Below, piece by piece: positions 1 through 7,706 of a stretch of DNA of 11,278 nucleotides. Numbering within the stretch: position 1 is the stretch's first letter; every line of letters begins with the position of its first letter. This DNA is from Candidatus Sediminicultor sextus (GTDB lineage: Bacteria; Atribacterota; Phoenicimicrobiia; Phoenicimicrobiales; Phoenicimicrobiaceae). The notes beneath the pieces were generated by a model, which worked only from the letters and a program-made list of their open reading frames with translations, ran no database searches and was not told the origin of the DNA. The stretch is taken from the NCBI GenBank assembly GCA_014894735.1, contig JADBKX010000153.1:1-11278 (forward strand), read 5' to 3'. Both the position numbers and the translations under genes were made by a program.

Positions 1-932
1 TGAATAATATCGGTAAAATATTTTTTGCTGGCTAAATTTTGAAGCGCCATAACTTTGGAGGCATGTTTTACGCACAAAAAATAACCAAAGTAATTCACTT
101 TATTAACAAAGGCAAATTCACTGAATTCCATCTCTTTTACGCTCCTGGCCTTCAATACCCCTGCATTACTTATAAAAATGTCAATGCCACCAACTTTTTT
201 AACTATCTCATATATCATTTTTTTAACAGAATCTTCATTGGTTACATCTACTTTTATTGCTAAAGCTGTGGTCTTTTTATATTTAATATTTAGTTCTTCT
301 GCCAACTGGTTAGCCCCTTTAGCATTAATATCGGCAATAAATACCAAGCATTCTGATTTTGTCAGCTCTCTCACTATGCTCTCTCCAAAACCCTGAGCAC
401 CTCCGGTTACTACTGCTATTTTATTTTTTACTATATTATTTCTATATAATTTTTCCTCATTACAATACTCTTCCGAACTTCGATTGCAGCCATTATCGGT
501 TATTATTTTTGAATTTTTTTTCTCTATGCAATCCTGGGGTTTGGAGGGTTCAGATTTAACTTTTACATTTTTTAAGATATCTTCAAAATTATTTTTTATA
601 TTCATCGCCTGACCATAAGATTTTTCCAAGTAAAAGATGCCAATATTTTCAAGAATTACGATTTTTGGTTTTTGTTTATATTTCTTAATATAATCTTTAA
701 ATTTATTAATTGTATAGGCAATTATTTTCTTTTCGAGTTGTTCCTGGTTTAACAGATGGCAATTTTTAATTTCTTTTAGATAAAGAGGTAACATCTCTTC
801 CGATCTTATTTTATCAAAAGCAAAACCCACTTTCCTTGAATCATCTTCAAATTTAATGATATTTCCTTTTTCACCATCAAAAGTTAGCCCGCGTAAAAGC
901 GGGGCAATTGTTTCTATATAGATATTTTTCAT
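1..932 (-). CDS. Short-chain dehydrogenase with N-terminal extension, 3' end cut by window edge
   Basis: An uninterrupted reading frame of 310 codons runs off the left edge. The SDR Rossmann domain starts near residue 170: the dinucleotide-binding motif TGGAQGFG is at 176-183, D201 ends the second beta strand (suggesting NAD rather than NADP), NAG is at 256-258, and N280 fits the conserved helix-4 Asn. The catalytic Ser and YxxxK lie beyond the window. Residues 1-120 hold no Rossmann or aldolase metal motif. Around residues 90-120 they resemble, from memory, the segment linking aldolase and SDR in bifunctional YuxG/RhaEW proteins; residues 121-169 look like a polar linker. The ATG at 932-930 has a GGAGGAG ribosome site just upstream, and the gap to the PHP gene is 34 bases. 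The expected role is oxidation or reduction of a small sugar-derived aldehyde or ketone, L-lactaldehyde being the best guess. SDR assignment is firm; the substrate is inference. Confidence 0.85.
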   Translation of the reverse strand, partial: MKNIYIETIAPLLRGLTFDGEKGNIIKFEDDSRKVGFAFDKIRSEEMLPLYLKEIKNCHLLNQEQLEKKIIAYTINKFKDYIKKYKQKPKIVILENIGIFYLEKSYGQAMNIKNNFEDILKNVKVKSEPSKPQDCIEKKNSKIITDNGCNRSSEEYCNEEKLYRNNIVKNKIAVVTGGAQGFGESIVRELTKSECLVFIADINAKGANQLAEELNIKYKKTTALAIKVDVTNEDSVKKMIYEIVKKVGGIDIFISNAGVLKARSVKEMEFSEFAFVNKVNYFGYFLCVKHASKVMALQNLASKKYFTDII

Positions 933-936
933 CTTT

Positions 937-943
937 CTCCTCC
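937..943 (-). promoter_or_regulatory. Ribosome binding site fixing the SDR start
   Basis: On the minus strand GGAGGAG lies 4 bases before the ATG at 932-930. It supports this start, which is otherwise notable because the Rossmann domain begins only about 170 codons later. The long N-terminal region is therefore very probably translated. Confidence 0.75.
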
Positions 944-966
944 GAGAAATAATATCCTAATATTAT

Positions 967-2289
967 TTAAAAATTTATTTTTTGGTAAGCAAATTCAGGA
1001 TGCCGATTATCTATTTTCCTGCCAATTTCGCTATATATTATAATCCGCTCTTTGAGTGATTTGCTTTCTAACGGATTTTTATTATTAAACAAGGCATATT
1101 TTTCATCATAATTCGCCAGTTTTTCATGGGCGATAAGAGCCCAGGTTGCTTCAATTAGATGAGCAAACTCTGGTCTTAGAATGATGGGGTAATTAAAAGA
1201 TTGTCGTGGGCTGTTTATATCCACACCACTTATTTCCATAAGTTCATATTTTTTGCAGAGTCCTTGCAAACGTAAAAGTTGGCTTAGAGTATTGCGTGGC
1301 GGCATATAAGTAATTGCCTTAAAACCTATTTTCTTTAATTCAGGAATCAGTTCCTCTAAAAAATCATCCTCAAACTTTTCAGCCCTCTTATCACCGGTGG
1401 TCGAATCAGTCACATCTCCTAAATAAGCATAAGCAGGGATAGCATTTATAGAATTACTGAACTTTACTGCCTCATATACAGATATGCATTCATCATAATC
1501 AGGTTGAATAAAAATTTTATCTAAAAAGGAGCTTTTTAACATTCCTAAAAGATCATATAAATAAAATGGATTATTTTCTTCCAAGAGAAATTTTTTAATC
1601 TTTTCGGAAAGCTCTATATCAAGATTATCTTTTAAAAATGAAATAAGTTTTTCCCCTTTCCCCGTTTTTTGAATAATTTTTCTAGCAAAAGCAAAAAGAA
1701 TATGACGTTCGGTAATACTCCCGCCTTCTTTTGCCTGGGAAATTTTATAAACCTCTTCATTAAAATCAATCTCTTCTATTCCATAACTTTTAATTAAGTT
1801 ATTTAGTTTAGCCAGTATTTTTTTATTTCTCTTATTCCGAGCAATCTGTATTGGATTTAAAAATTTCTTAGCTTCTGGTAACCTTGATCCAACAATACCA
1901 TGAATAGCAATATAACCTATATTTTTAGAATCCGGGTCATTCAGTTTTCTTCCTTCAACCATAGTTCCAGAAAAATTTACTCGTAATTCAAATCCTACAG
2001 TTGAGGCAATTTCAATTATCTTGCATGCCTCTATTAGCTCCTTACAACCGGAAACAGAATCATGATCCATAATCCCTACAGCTTGAAGACCGGCCTTCCA
2101 GGCTAAATATGCAGCCATTGAAGGTGAATAAGGACTAAAAGAATAGATAGTATGCACGTGATTATTTACTTCTTCTGTTTTTTTGAACTGTTCTTTTTCT
2201 ATTTCTATTAATTTATAGATTTTTTCTAATCCATAAAGCCTGGACTTTTTATTACTGCTATTTATTTCCTGAATAATTTTATCCTTCAT
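967..2289 (-). CDS. PHP-domain metal-dependent hydrolase of unknown substrate
   Basis: This 440-residue protein carries the polymerase-and-histidinol-phosphatase (PHP) signatures: HVH at 44-46, a DHD at 75-77, and GFE with E101. H130, H196 (in a TERH context) and D357 (in GVDIN) are candidates for the remaining metal ligands. Known PHP proteins bind two or three metal ions and cleave phosphoesters (histidinol phosphatase, the PHP domains of DNA polymerases, other phosphoesterases). It is larger than a minimal PHP domain (about 200-280 residues), and the middle, residues 140-260, is helical, Lys-rich and without recognised motifs. There is no signal peptide, so it should be cytoplasmic. It starts 39 bases after the E1 stop and ends 34 bases before the SDR start, so it is probably co-transcribed with both. 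The ribosome site is weak (only a purine-rich GAGAAAAAAAG). A sugar-phosphate phosphatase or another hydrolytic step in the same pathway is possible but unproven. Confidence 0.85.
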   Translation of the reverse strand: MKDKIIQEINSSNKKSRLYGLEKIYKLIEIEKEQFKKTEEVNNHVHTIYSFSPYSPSMAAYLAWKAGLQAVGIMDHDSVSGCKELIEACKIIEIASTVGFELRVNFSGTMVEGRKLNDPDSKNIGYIAIHGIVGSRLPEAKKFLNPIQIARNKRNKKILAKLNNLIKSYGIEEIDFNEEVYKISQAKEGGSITERHILFAFARKIIQKTGKGEKLISFLKDNLDIELSEKIKKFLLEENNPFYLYDLLGMLKSSFLDKIFIQPDYDECISVYEAVKFSNSINAIPAYAYLGDVTDSTTGDKRAEKFEDDFLEELIPELKKIGFKAITYMPPRNTLSQLLRLQGLCKKYELMEISGVDINSPRQSFNYPIILRPEFAHLIEATWALIAHEKLANYDEKYALFNNKNPLESKSLKERIIIYSEIGRKIDNRHPEFAYQKINF

Positions 2290-2328
2290 CTTTTTTTCTC
2301 GAACTAATTTTAATCTTCAATAAAAATC

Positions 2329-4785
2329 TTATATCCCAAATTTATTTCTCCTTATCTGCTCAGTTGTAGACTGATCAGTTGCAACTTGATGCCCGTCTAA
2401 AGGATAAAGGCGTTCATGAATCGCATCGATAATCCACTCTTTCTGGGGAAAGAAACTAGATTCCATTTCGGCGGCTGGAGTAATCCAGTTACGGGAGCCA
2501 ACTACCACTACAGGACCATCAAGATAATCAAAAACAAATTGGGAGATATTGGAAGCGATAGTATGAAGGAAAGAAGCCCGTTCACAAGCATCGGAAACAA
2601 GTACAAGTCTTCCCGTCTTCTTCACAGATTCGATAATCAATTCATAGTTTAAGGGATTAATAAATCTTAAATCGATTACTTCTACTGAAACTTGGTATTT
2701 TTTCTCAAGTTCTTCTGCAGCTTCCATCCCCTTATAAAGAGCTGCACCTATGGTGAGGATGGTAACATCTTTTCCTTCTTTCCTGATGATTGGTTCACCT
2801 TCCGGTACTTCGTAATAATCTTCGGGAACTCCAGTGGAAACAAATAATTCTCCTATATCATAAAGTTTTTGGCTTTCAAAAAATACCACCGGGTCTGTAC
2901 CGTGTAAGGCAAGATTTAACATTCCCTTGGCATCATAAGGCGTGGCTGGAAACATGACCTTAAGACCTGGGATATGAGCAAGCAGGCTAGTCCAGTCTTG
3001 AGAATGCTGGGCACCATATTTATCCCCTACCGAAACGCGAATGGTAAGGGGCATAGTAAGAAGACCCGCTGACATTGACTGCCATTTGGACACCTGATTG
3101 AAAAGTTCATCCCCTGCTCGTCCGATAAAATCACTATACATCAGCTCTGCCACCACACGCCCCCCACACAAAGCATACCCTGCCCCTGATCCCACAATAG
3201 CCCCTTCAGAAATAGACGTATTGAATAATCGATGATAGGGAAGAGCTTCGGTTAAACCTCTATACACGGCAAATGCCCCTCCCCAGTCACGGTTTTCTTC
3301 TCCATAAGCTACCATAGTTGGGTCTTCATAAAAACGATAGAGCATGGCCTCAAAGAGGGCATCACGATAGGTAAAGACTTTTACTTTAGGGTGAGCTTTA
3401 CCATTTTCATCTAAAGAAAAACGATATTTATAGGTAAGCGATTTAACCCGGGGGTTATCTTCTTTGGAGATAAGGACTTCTGGTGTTCGCTCCTCCATTC
3501 TATTTTTGTAGCGGTGGGAAAACATGACTGATTCAATAAAATCAGCTTTCACTCTGGGTGAGATTTCAAGAGACGCCGCTAACTTCAGGGCCTTAGTAAT
3601 TCTAAAGGTTGCCTCCTGTTTTAAGGCCTCTGCTTTACCGGAGGTTATTATTCTGTTTTTCTTAAGGTAATCTTCATATCCTCCAATACAGTCAGTCTCC
3701 TGCCAGGCAGAAACCTCTTCTTTGCTTCTATAAGATGATGCATCTGATGGTGAATGACCTGAAATTCGATAAGTGATAGTATCCAGAAGAACCGGACCAT
3801 TTCCTTTGAGAAGAATTTTTTTCTTTCTTTCAATAGCATCAGCTACTGCCAAAGGATTATAACCATCAACCCGTTCAGCATGCAAGTTTTCAGGGTTTAC
3901 CCCGGCTCCTACCCGGGCAAGAATTTTATAGCCCATCGTTTCACCTGAGGTTTGACCTCCCATGCCATAGAAATTATTAAAGAAATTAAATAGAATAGGA
4001 GGAGCACCTCCAATTTTTTTATCCCAAAGCGTGCGATATTGATCCATTGCTGCTAACATCATTGCTTCCCATACCGGACCACAGCCCATAGAACCATCAC
4101 CGATATTACAGATTACCATACCTGGCTTTCGATTAATTCTTTTAAAAAGAGCAGCACCTACCGAAATATCCGCTGCTCCTCCGACAATAGCATTATTGGG
4201 CATACTACCAAAGGGAGCAAAAAAAACATGCATCGAGCCACCCAAACCCTTATTAAAACCGTTAGCCCGTCCGAATATCTCAGCAAGAACGCCGTATAGT
4301 ACAAAATCTTGAGCAAGTAATTTAATATTACCTTTATGCTCCTTTTCTACTACTTTTAGGCAGGCCCCATCCATATAAGATTTCATTATCTCAAGAAGTT
4401 TACTCTCATCAAGTTCATCTATGGCTGAAAAACACTTGGCTAAAACTTCTCCATGACTACGATGGGAACCGAAAATAAAATCTTCGATGCCAAGATGTAT
4501 ACACTGACCCACCGCAGATGATTCCTGACCGATAGATAGATGAGCGGGACCTAGATGATTGTATTCAATTCCCTCATAGGATCCTTGGGTTTTTATAGAA
4601 TTCAGCATGGATTCAAATTCTCGGATGATCAGCATATCATAGTAAATCTTAAGAAGTTTTTCTTCTCCATACTTCTTTATTTCTTTTTTTATATCCGGTT
4701 TATACTGATTTACAGGAATGTCGTTTATTTTTAATATCTGTGGTTTTCTGACTTCTTTGGGGTCAATGAAAATAGATTTAGGCAT
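2329..4785 (-). CDS. Fused E1 alpha-beta component of a thiamine-diphosphate 2-oxoacid (or acetoin-type) dehydrogenase
   Basis: E1 decarboxylates or cleaves its substrate on thiamine diphosphate and passes the acyl group to the lipoyl arm of E2. The alpha half (about residues 40-430) has SHRSHG at 107-112, GGSMH at 182-186, the ThDP/Mg motif from GDG (229-231) to NN (270-271), and GHSPSD at 343-348 in the phosphorylation-loop region. The beta half (about 468-800) has GEE with E496 as the expected ThDP-contacting Glu, FADFI-like SDFIGRAGDE, QHSQ with H594, and HIPGLKV followed by PATPYDAKG. Alpha and beta are usually separate genes of about 330-400 residues. Here they form one 818-residue chain, longer than typical fused E1s. 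Extra material lies between HG112 and AEI168 (about 40 residues more than usual), and the GDG-NN spacing is 38 rather than about 26. The ATG has an AAGGAG site. E2 lies 68 bases upstream. E1 assignment is firm; pyruvate, acetoin or another substrate cannot be told apart by eye. Confidence 0.92.
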   Translation of the reverse strand: MPKSIFIDPKEVRKPQILKINDIPVNQYKPDIKKEIKKYGEEKLLKIYYDMLIIREFESMLNSIKTQGSYEGIEYNHLGPAHLSIGQESSAVGQCIHLGIEDFIFGSHRSHGEVLAKCFSAIDELDESKLLEIMKSYMDGACLKVVEKEHKGNIKLLAQDFVLYGVLAEIFGRANGFNKGLGGSMHVFFAPFGSMPNNAIVGGAADISVGAALFKRINRKPGMVICNIGDGSMGCGPVWEAMMLAAMDQYRTLWDKKIGGAPPILFNFFNNFYGMGGQTSGETMGYKILARVGAGVNPENLHAERVDGYNPLAVADAIERKKKILLKGNGPVLLDTITYRISGHSPSDASSYRSKEEVSAWQETDCIGGYEDYLKKNRIITSGKAEALKQEATFRITKALKLAASLEISPRVKADFIESVMFSHRYKNRMEERTPEVLISKEDNPRVKSLTYKYRFSLDENGKAHPKVKVFTYRDALFEAMLYRFYEDPTMVAYGEENRDWGGAFAVYRGLTEALPYHRLFNTSISEGAIVGSGAGYALCGGRVVAELMYSDFIGRAGDELFNQVSKWQSMSAGLLTMPLTIRVSVGDKYGAQHSQDWTSLLAHIPGLKVMFPATPYDAKGMLNLALHGTDPVVFFESQKLYDIGELFVSTGVPEDYYEVPEGEPIIRKEGKDVTILTIGAALYKGMEAAEELEKKYQVSVEVIDLRFINPLNYELIIESVKKTGRLVLVSDACERASFLHTIASNISQFVFDYLDGPVVVVGSRNWITPAAEMESSFFPQKEWIIDAIHERLYPLDGHQVATDQSTTEQIRRNKFGI

Positions 4786-4853
4786 AACTTTCTCCTTTCT
4801 GTTAAAATATCTTGCTATTTTCTAATAATGATCAAACCATATATCTTTTTCTA

Positions 4854-6089
4854 TTATGGTAACTTTATATCTGTCAAATTAAAATTGGCTATCAGCCTAT
4901 TAAGTTCTTGCAAGAATTTAGCTGCCGGAGCACCATCTACTGCTCTATGATCAAAGGTAAGAGACAAACCGATATGTGGGATAAACTTTATTTCATTATC
5001 TTTCATTATTGGTTTAAGAGAAATGCTGCATATACCCAGAATTGCCACCTGAGGAACATTTAAAATAGGTGTAAAACTTTCAATCCCCATTGTTCCGAGG
5101 TTGGTTACTGTAAAAGTCCCTCCCTTCAGTTCATCCGGCAAGATAGTTTCCTCTTGACAGGCAGTACTTAATCGTCTTACTTCTTCAGAAATTTCCTTTA
5201 AGGATAAGAGATGGGCATTATGGATGACAGGTACCATAAGTCCTCGTGGTGAGTCTACAGCAAATCCCAGATGTACCTGTTCAAATTCAAGTATCTTATC
5301 TTTAAGGAAATGAGCATTCATGTTTTCAAATTTGGGAAGAAGATTAGCAACGATATAAAGTAGAAAATCATTCATATTGATTTTGTTTAGCCCTTTCGTT
5401 TCAGGACTGGATTTTAGCGATTTCCGACAGGCCAATAAATTAGAAGCCTCAGCAGACGTATTTAAAGTAAGTTGAGCTGTACTTTGTAAAGACATGAACA
5501 TCCGTTCAGATATAATCTTCCGCACCCCTTCTACTGGAATTTCCTTTAGCGGCCCAAAAATATTTTTACTGACCGTACTTGGAATAAGCGGTTCACCTTC
5601 AGATAATGCTTTTTCTATATCTTTTTTTATGATCCTTCCTCCAGGGCCTGAACCGGCAAGTTTGGAAAAATCAATTCCTTTTTTTTCTGCAAAGCGTCGG
5701 GCAACCGGAGATATAGGTATCAAGCCGTCTCCAAAAGAAGATTTTGTTTTTTTTAGGGATTTATCTGAAGTGATGGCTTTCTGATTTTCTACGTATTCTT
5801 CTTTAGAAACAGAAACAGTTTTTTTGGGGATAAGATGGTCAATTTTTTCTCCCGGCTGTCCAATGATGGCAATAGTCTCAAGAACTGGAACATCGTCTCC
5901 CTCTTTATAAAAGATTCTTAGTATTGTTCCAGCCTCAGGAGCTTCCACTTCAAAGACAGCCTTATCGGTTTCCACTTCACAGATAGGCTCTTCAGCTTTT
6001 ACTTTATCCCCTACTTTTTTATTCCATTTAATAATAAGACAGGATTCAACAGATTGTCCTTGTTTGGGCATAAGTACTGATATAGCCAT
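4854..6089 (-). CDS. E2 dihydrolipoamide acyltransferase of a 2-oxoacid/acetoin dehydrogenase-type complex
   Basis: Three classic E2 parts are visible in 411 residues. A single lipoyl domain spans about 1-80, with the lipoylated Lys at K43 in ETDKA. A peripheral subunit-binding domain lies at about 123-162 (SPVARRFAEKKG, then GSGPGGRI). The acyltransferase domain covers about 180-405 and ends with the active-site motif DHRAVDG: H381 and D385. Ser/Lys/Thr-rich linkers join the parts. The protein accepts an acyl group from E1 onto lipoate and transfers it to CoA, and also forms the core of the complex. Length and layout are typical of bacterial pyruvate or acetoin E2s with one lipoyl domain. 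The ATG has an AAGGAGGG site. The gene sits between rhamnulokinase (104-base gap) and its partner E1. No E3 gene is in the window; a housekeeping or downstream E3 must re-oxidise the lipoate. Acyl specificity cannot be read from the sequence. Confidence 0.93.
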   Translation of the reverse strand: MAISVLMPKQGQSVESCLIIKWNKKVGDKVKAEEPICEVETDKAVFEVEAPEAGTILRIFYKEGDDVPVLETIAIIGQPGEKIDHLIPKKTVSVSKEEYVENQKAITSDKSLKKTKSSFGDGLIPISPVARRFAEKKGIDFSKLAGSGPGGRIIKKDIEKALSEGEPLIPSTVSKNIFGPLKEIPVEGVRKIISERMFMSLQSTAQLTLNTSAEASNLLACRKSLKSSPETKGLNKINMNDFLLYIVANLLPKFENMNAHFLKDKILEFEQVHLGFAVDSPRGLMVPVIHNAHLLSLKEISEEVRRLSTACQEETILPDELKGGTFTVTNLGTMGIESFTPILNVPQVAILGICSISLKPIMKDNEIKFIPHIGLSLTFDHRAVDGAPAAKFLQELNRLIANFNLTDIKLP

Positions 6090-6193
6090 TTTAACCCTCC
6101 TTAGTGTACCTTACCATTCTTCTATATAATATATAAAAAAATAATAATTTGTTATTCTTAAAATAAATATTTCATATTTAACTAATTTTATCT
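6090..6193 (-). other. AT-rich intergenic gap between the kinase and the E2-E1 block
   Basis: This 104-base spacer is the longest in the window and is almost entirely A/T. On the minus strand it holds TATATATTATATAGA-like sequence that could serve as a -10 element, but no convincing -35 box was found. It also contains a short palindrome (6164-6180) and, at its E2-proximal end, the E2 ribosome binding site. It may mark an internal promoter or only a loose operon joint. Confidence 0.3.
6164..6180. repeat. 17-bp palindrome in the kinase-E2 gap
   Basis: The arms TAAATAT (6164-6170) and ATATTTA (6174-6180) are perfect inverted repeats around a 3-base spacer. The size suits a dimeric repressor's operator, but the arms are pure A/T in an A/T-rich spacer, so chance is a serious alternative. 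Confidence 0.35.
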
Positions 6194-7621
6194 TTATTCT
6201 TCAGGTAAGTATTTCCTAATATCAAAGGATCTTCTGATTATCTTTCTACCTTCAACCATTGATTTAATTTGTCCCATAGATTTTGCCTGAATCATTAGAT
6301 TCCCAATGGCAGCAGCTTCAACCGGTCCTGCAAAAACAGACAGACCTGTTGCATCAGCAACAATTTTACATAGGAGACCATTCCGGCTTCCCCCTCCTAT
6401 AATATATATCTCTTTAATAGATTTACCAGTAATCTCTTCTATCATTTTAATCGTCTTGGTATATTTATCTGCTAAACTCTCAATAATCCCTCTAGTAATC
6501 TCTGCAGGTGACTCCGGAACTTTTTGCCCTGTTTCCTGGCAATAAGCTTTTATTCTATCTGGCATATTATTATCAATTAAACCGGGCTTTAAGAATTTTA
6601 AATCATCAGGGTCAATCCTAAAATTTGCAGGACCATATTTTTGAGCTATTTCAGTCAATTCATCATAGGAATATGACTTTACCTTCTCATCCCAGAATTT
6701 TTTACACTCCTGAATAATCCAGAAGCCAGTAACATTCTTTAAAAACCTGAAGCCGCCATCGGCAGAACCCTCATTGGTAAAATTGTATTTAAAACTCATT
6801 TCGTTGATAATTGGTTCAGGAGTTTCTATCCCCAATAAAGACCATGTACCTGAACTAATATAGGCATAATGAGTATTATCTTCAACTGGAACCGCCGCAA
6901 CCGCCGATCCGGTATCATGGCAGGCAGGAGCAATAATCACTACTTCTGAATCAGCGCCAATCTCCCGCGCAATAGACGGTAAAAGTTTCCCGACTTCTGT
7001 CCCAGGCATAATTATTTCTCCAAATATCTCCTCTTTAAATCCAAGTTTATTCAGTATCTTGGTTGACCAGTCCTTTTTTATAGGGTTATAGAGCTGAGTA
7101 GTAGTAGTAATTGAATATTCATTTTTCATAATTCCAGTTAACCAGTAGTTTAAAAGATCGGGAATGGTCAGGAAATATTTTGTATTTTTAAAGATTTGAG
7201 GTTTTTTCTTGGCAAATGAATATAATTGATAGATAGTATTAATCTGCATCAATTGAATACCAGTCTCGGCAAATATTTCCTTCTTGGGTATTATATTAAA
7301 AACTAGTTCCATGATATTATCTGTTCTCTTGTCTCGATAGTGGTAAGGATTTCCTAAAAGATCGCCATTATCATCCAAAAGAACATAATCAACTCCCCAG
7401 GTATCAATGCCAATGCTCACTATCTGATTGGGATATTTTTTAAAAGCTTTTTTTAAACCTCTCTTTATCTCATTAAATATGCCCAGAATATCCCAAAAAA
7501 TACTATCTTTAACCCTTACTAAATGATTGGGGAAACGATATATTATCTCCATTTTTGATAAATCCCCAACAATGACTCTTCCACTCTCTGCACCCAGATC
7601 AATCGCTACAAACTTTTCCAT
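6194..7621 (-). CDS. rhaB: Rhamnulokinase (L-rhamnulose kinase, FGGY family)
   Basis: The enzyme phosphorylates L-rhamnulose at O1 with ATP in the cytoplasm, giving the substrate of the aldolase. It has 475 residues against 489 in E. coli RhaB. The first phosphate motif is AIDLGAESGR at 6-15. GIDTWGVDYVLLD at 71-83 and YHYRDKRT at 93-100 are characteristic of RhaB. HDTGSAV at 235-241 holds the expected catalytic base D236. SSGTWSLLG at 256-264 and a late IIGGGSRN form the second half of the nucleotide cleft. These RhaB-specific strings favour rhamnulokinase over fuculokinase or xylulokinase. The ATG at 7621 is preceded by AGGGG. The aldolase is 85 bases upstream and E2 is 104 bases downstream, so the kinase marks the boundary between the rhamnose core and the E2-E1 block. 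In Rhizobium leguminosarum the equivalent kinase RhaK is also reported to be needed for ABC-mediated rhamnose uptake; whether that holds here is unknown. Confidence 0.93.
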   Translation of the reverse strand: MEKFVAIDLGAESGRVIVGDLSKMEIIYRFPNHLVRVKDSIFWDILGIFNEIKRGLKKAFKKYPNQIVSIGIDTWGVDYVLLDDNGDLLGNPYHYRDKRTDNIMELVFNIIPKKEIFAETGIQLMQINTIYQLYSFAKKKPQIFKNTKYFLTIPDLLNYWLTGIMKNEYSITTTTQLYNPIKKDWSTKILNKLGFKEEIFGEIIMPGTEVGKLLPSIAREIGADSEVVIIAPACHDTGSAVAAVPVEDNTHYAYISSGTWSLLGIETPEPIINEMSFKYNFTNEGSADGGFRFLKNVTGFWIIQECKKFWDEKVKSYSYDELTEIAQKYGPANFRIDPDDLKFLKPGLIDNNMPDRIKAYCQETGQKVPESPAEITRGIIESLADKYTKTIKMIEEITGKSIKEIYIIGGGSRNGLLCKIVADATGLSVFAGPVEAAAIGNLMIQAKSMGQIKSMVEGRKIIRRSFDIRKYLPEE

Positions 7622-7706
7622 GGTATAACCCCTTTTGATTTAGTTACAAACAAAGAAAAAATTGATTATATTTTTTATAGAATTTTGTTTAAGTAATAAA
7701 TTATAA

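Noticed and set aside
39..559. Three overlapping plus-strand reading frames of 66-74 codons
   Set aside because: They are antisense to a clean minus-strand SDR frame with recognisable motifs and have no family features of their own.
2416..2652. Plus-strand frame of 78 codons
   Set aside because: It is antisense to the conserved C-terminal part of E1 beta and shows no domain signature.
3648..3839. Minus-strand 63-codon frame overlapping E1
   Set aside because: It is an alternate frame within the E1 alpha coding region, where the E1 frame carries the expected motifs.
4804..4860. Small inverted repeats (AAAATA/TATTTT and ACCATA/TATGGT) between E2 and E1, considered as a terminator or attenuator
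   Set aside because: The six-base, mostly A/T stems with 6- and 13-base loops and no adjacent U-tract are too weak to call.
5494..5784. Plus-strand frame of 96 codons opposite E2
   Set aside because: It is a shadow of the E2 subunit-binding and linker region.
7622..7706. Aldolase-kinase gap searched for a promoter or catabolite-control site
   Set aside because: Only A/T-rich sequence was found, with no paired -35/-10 boxes and no cre-like palindrome.
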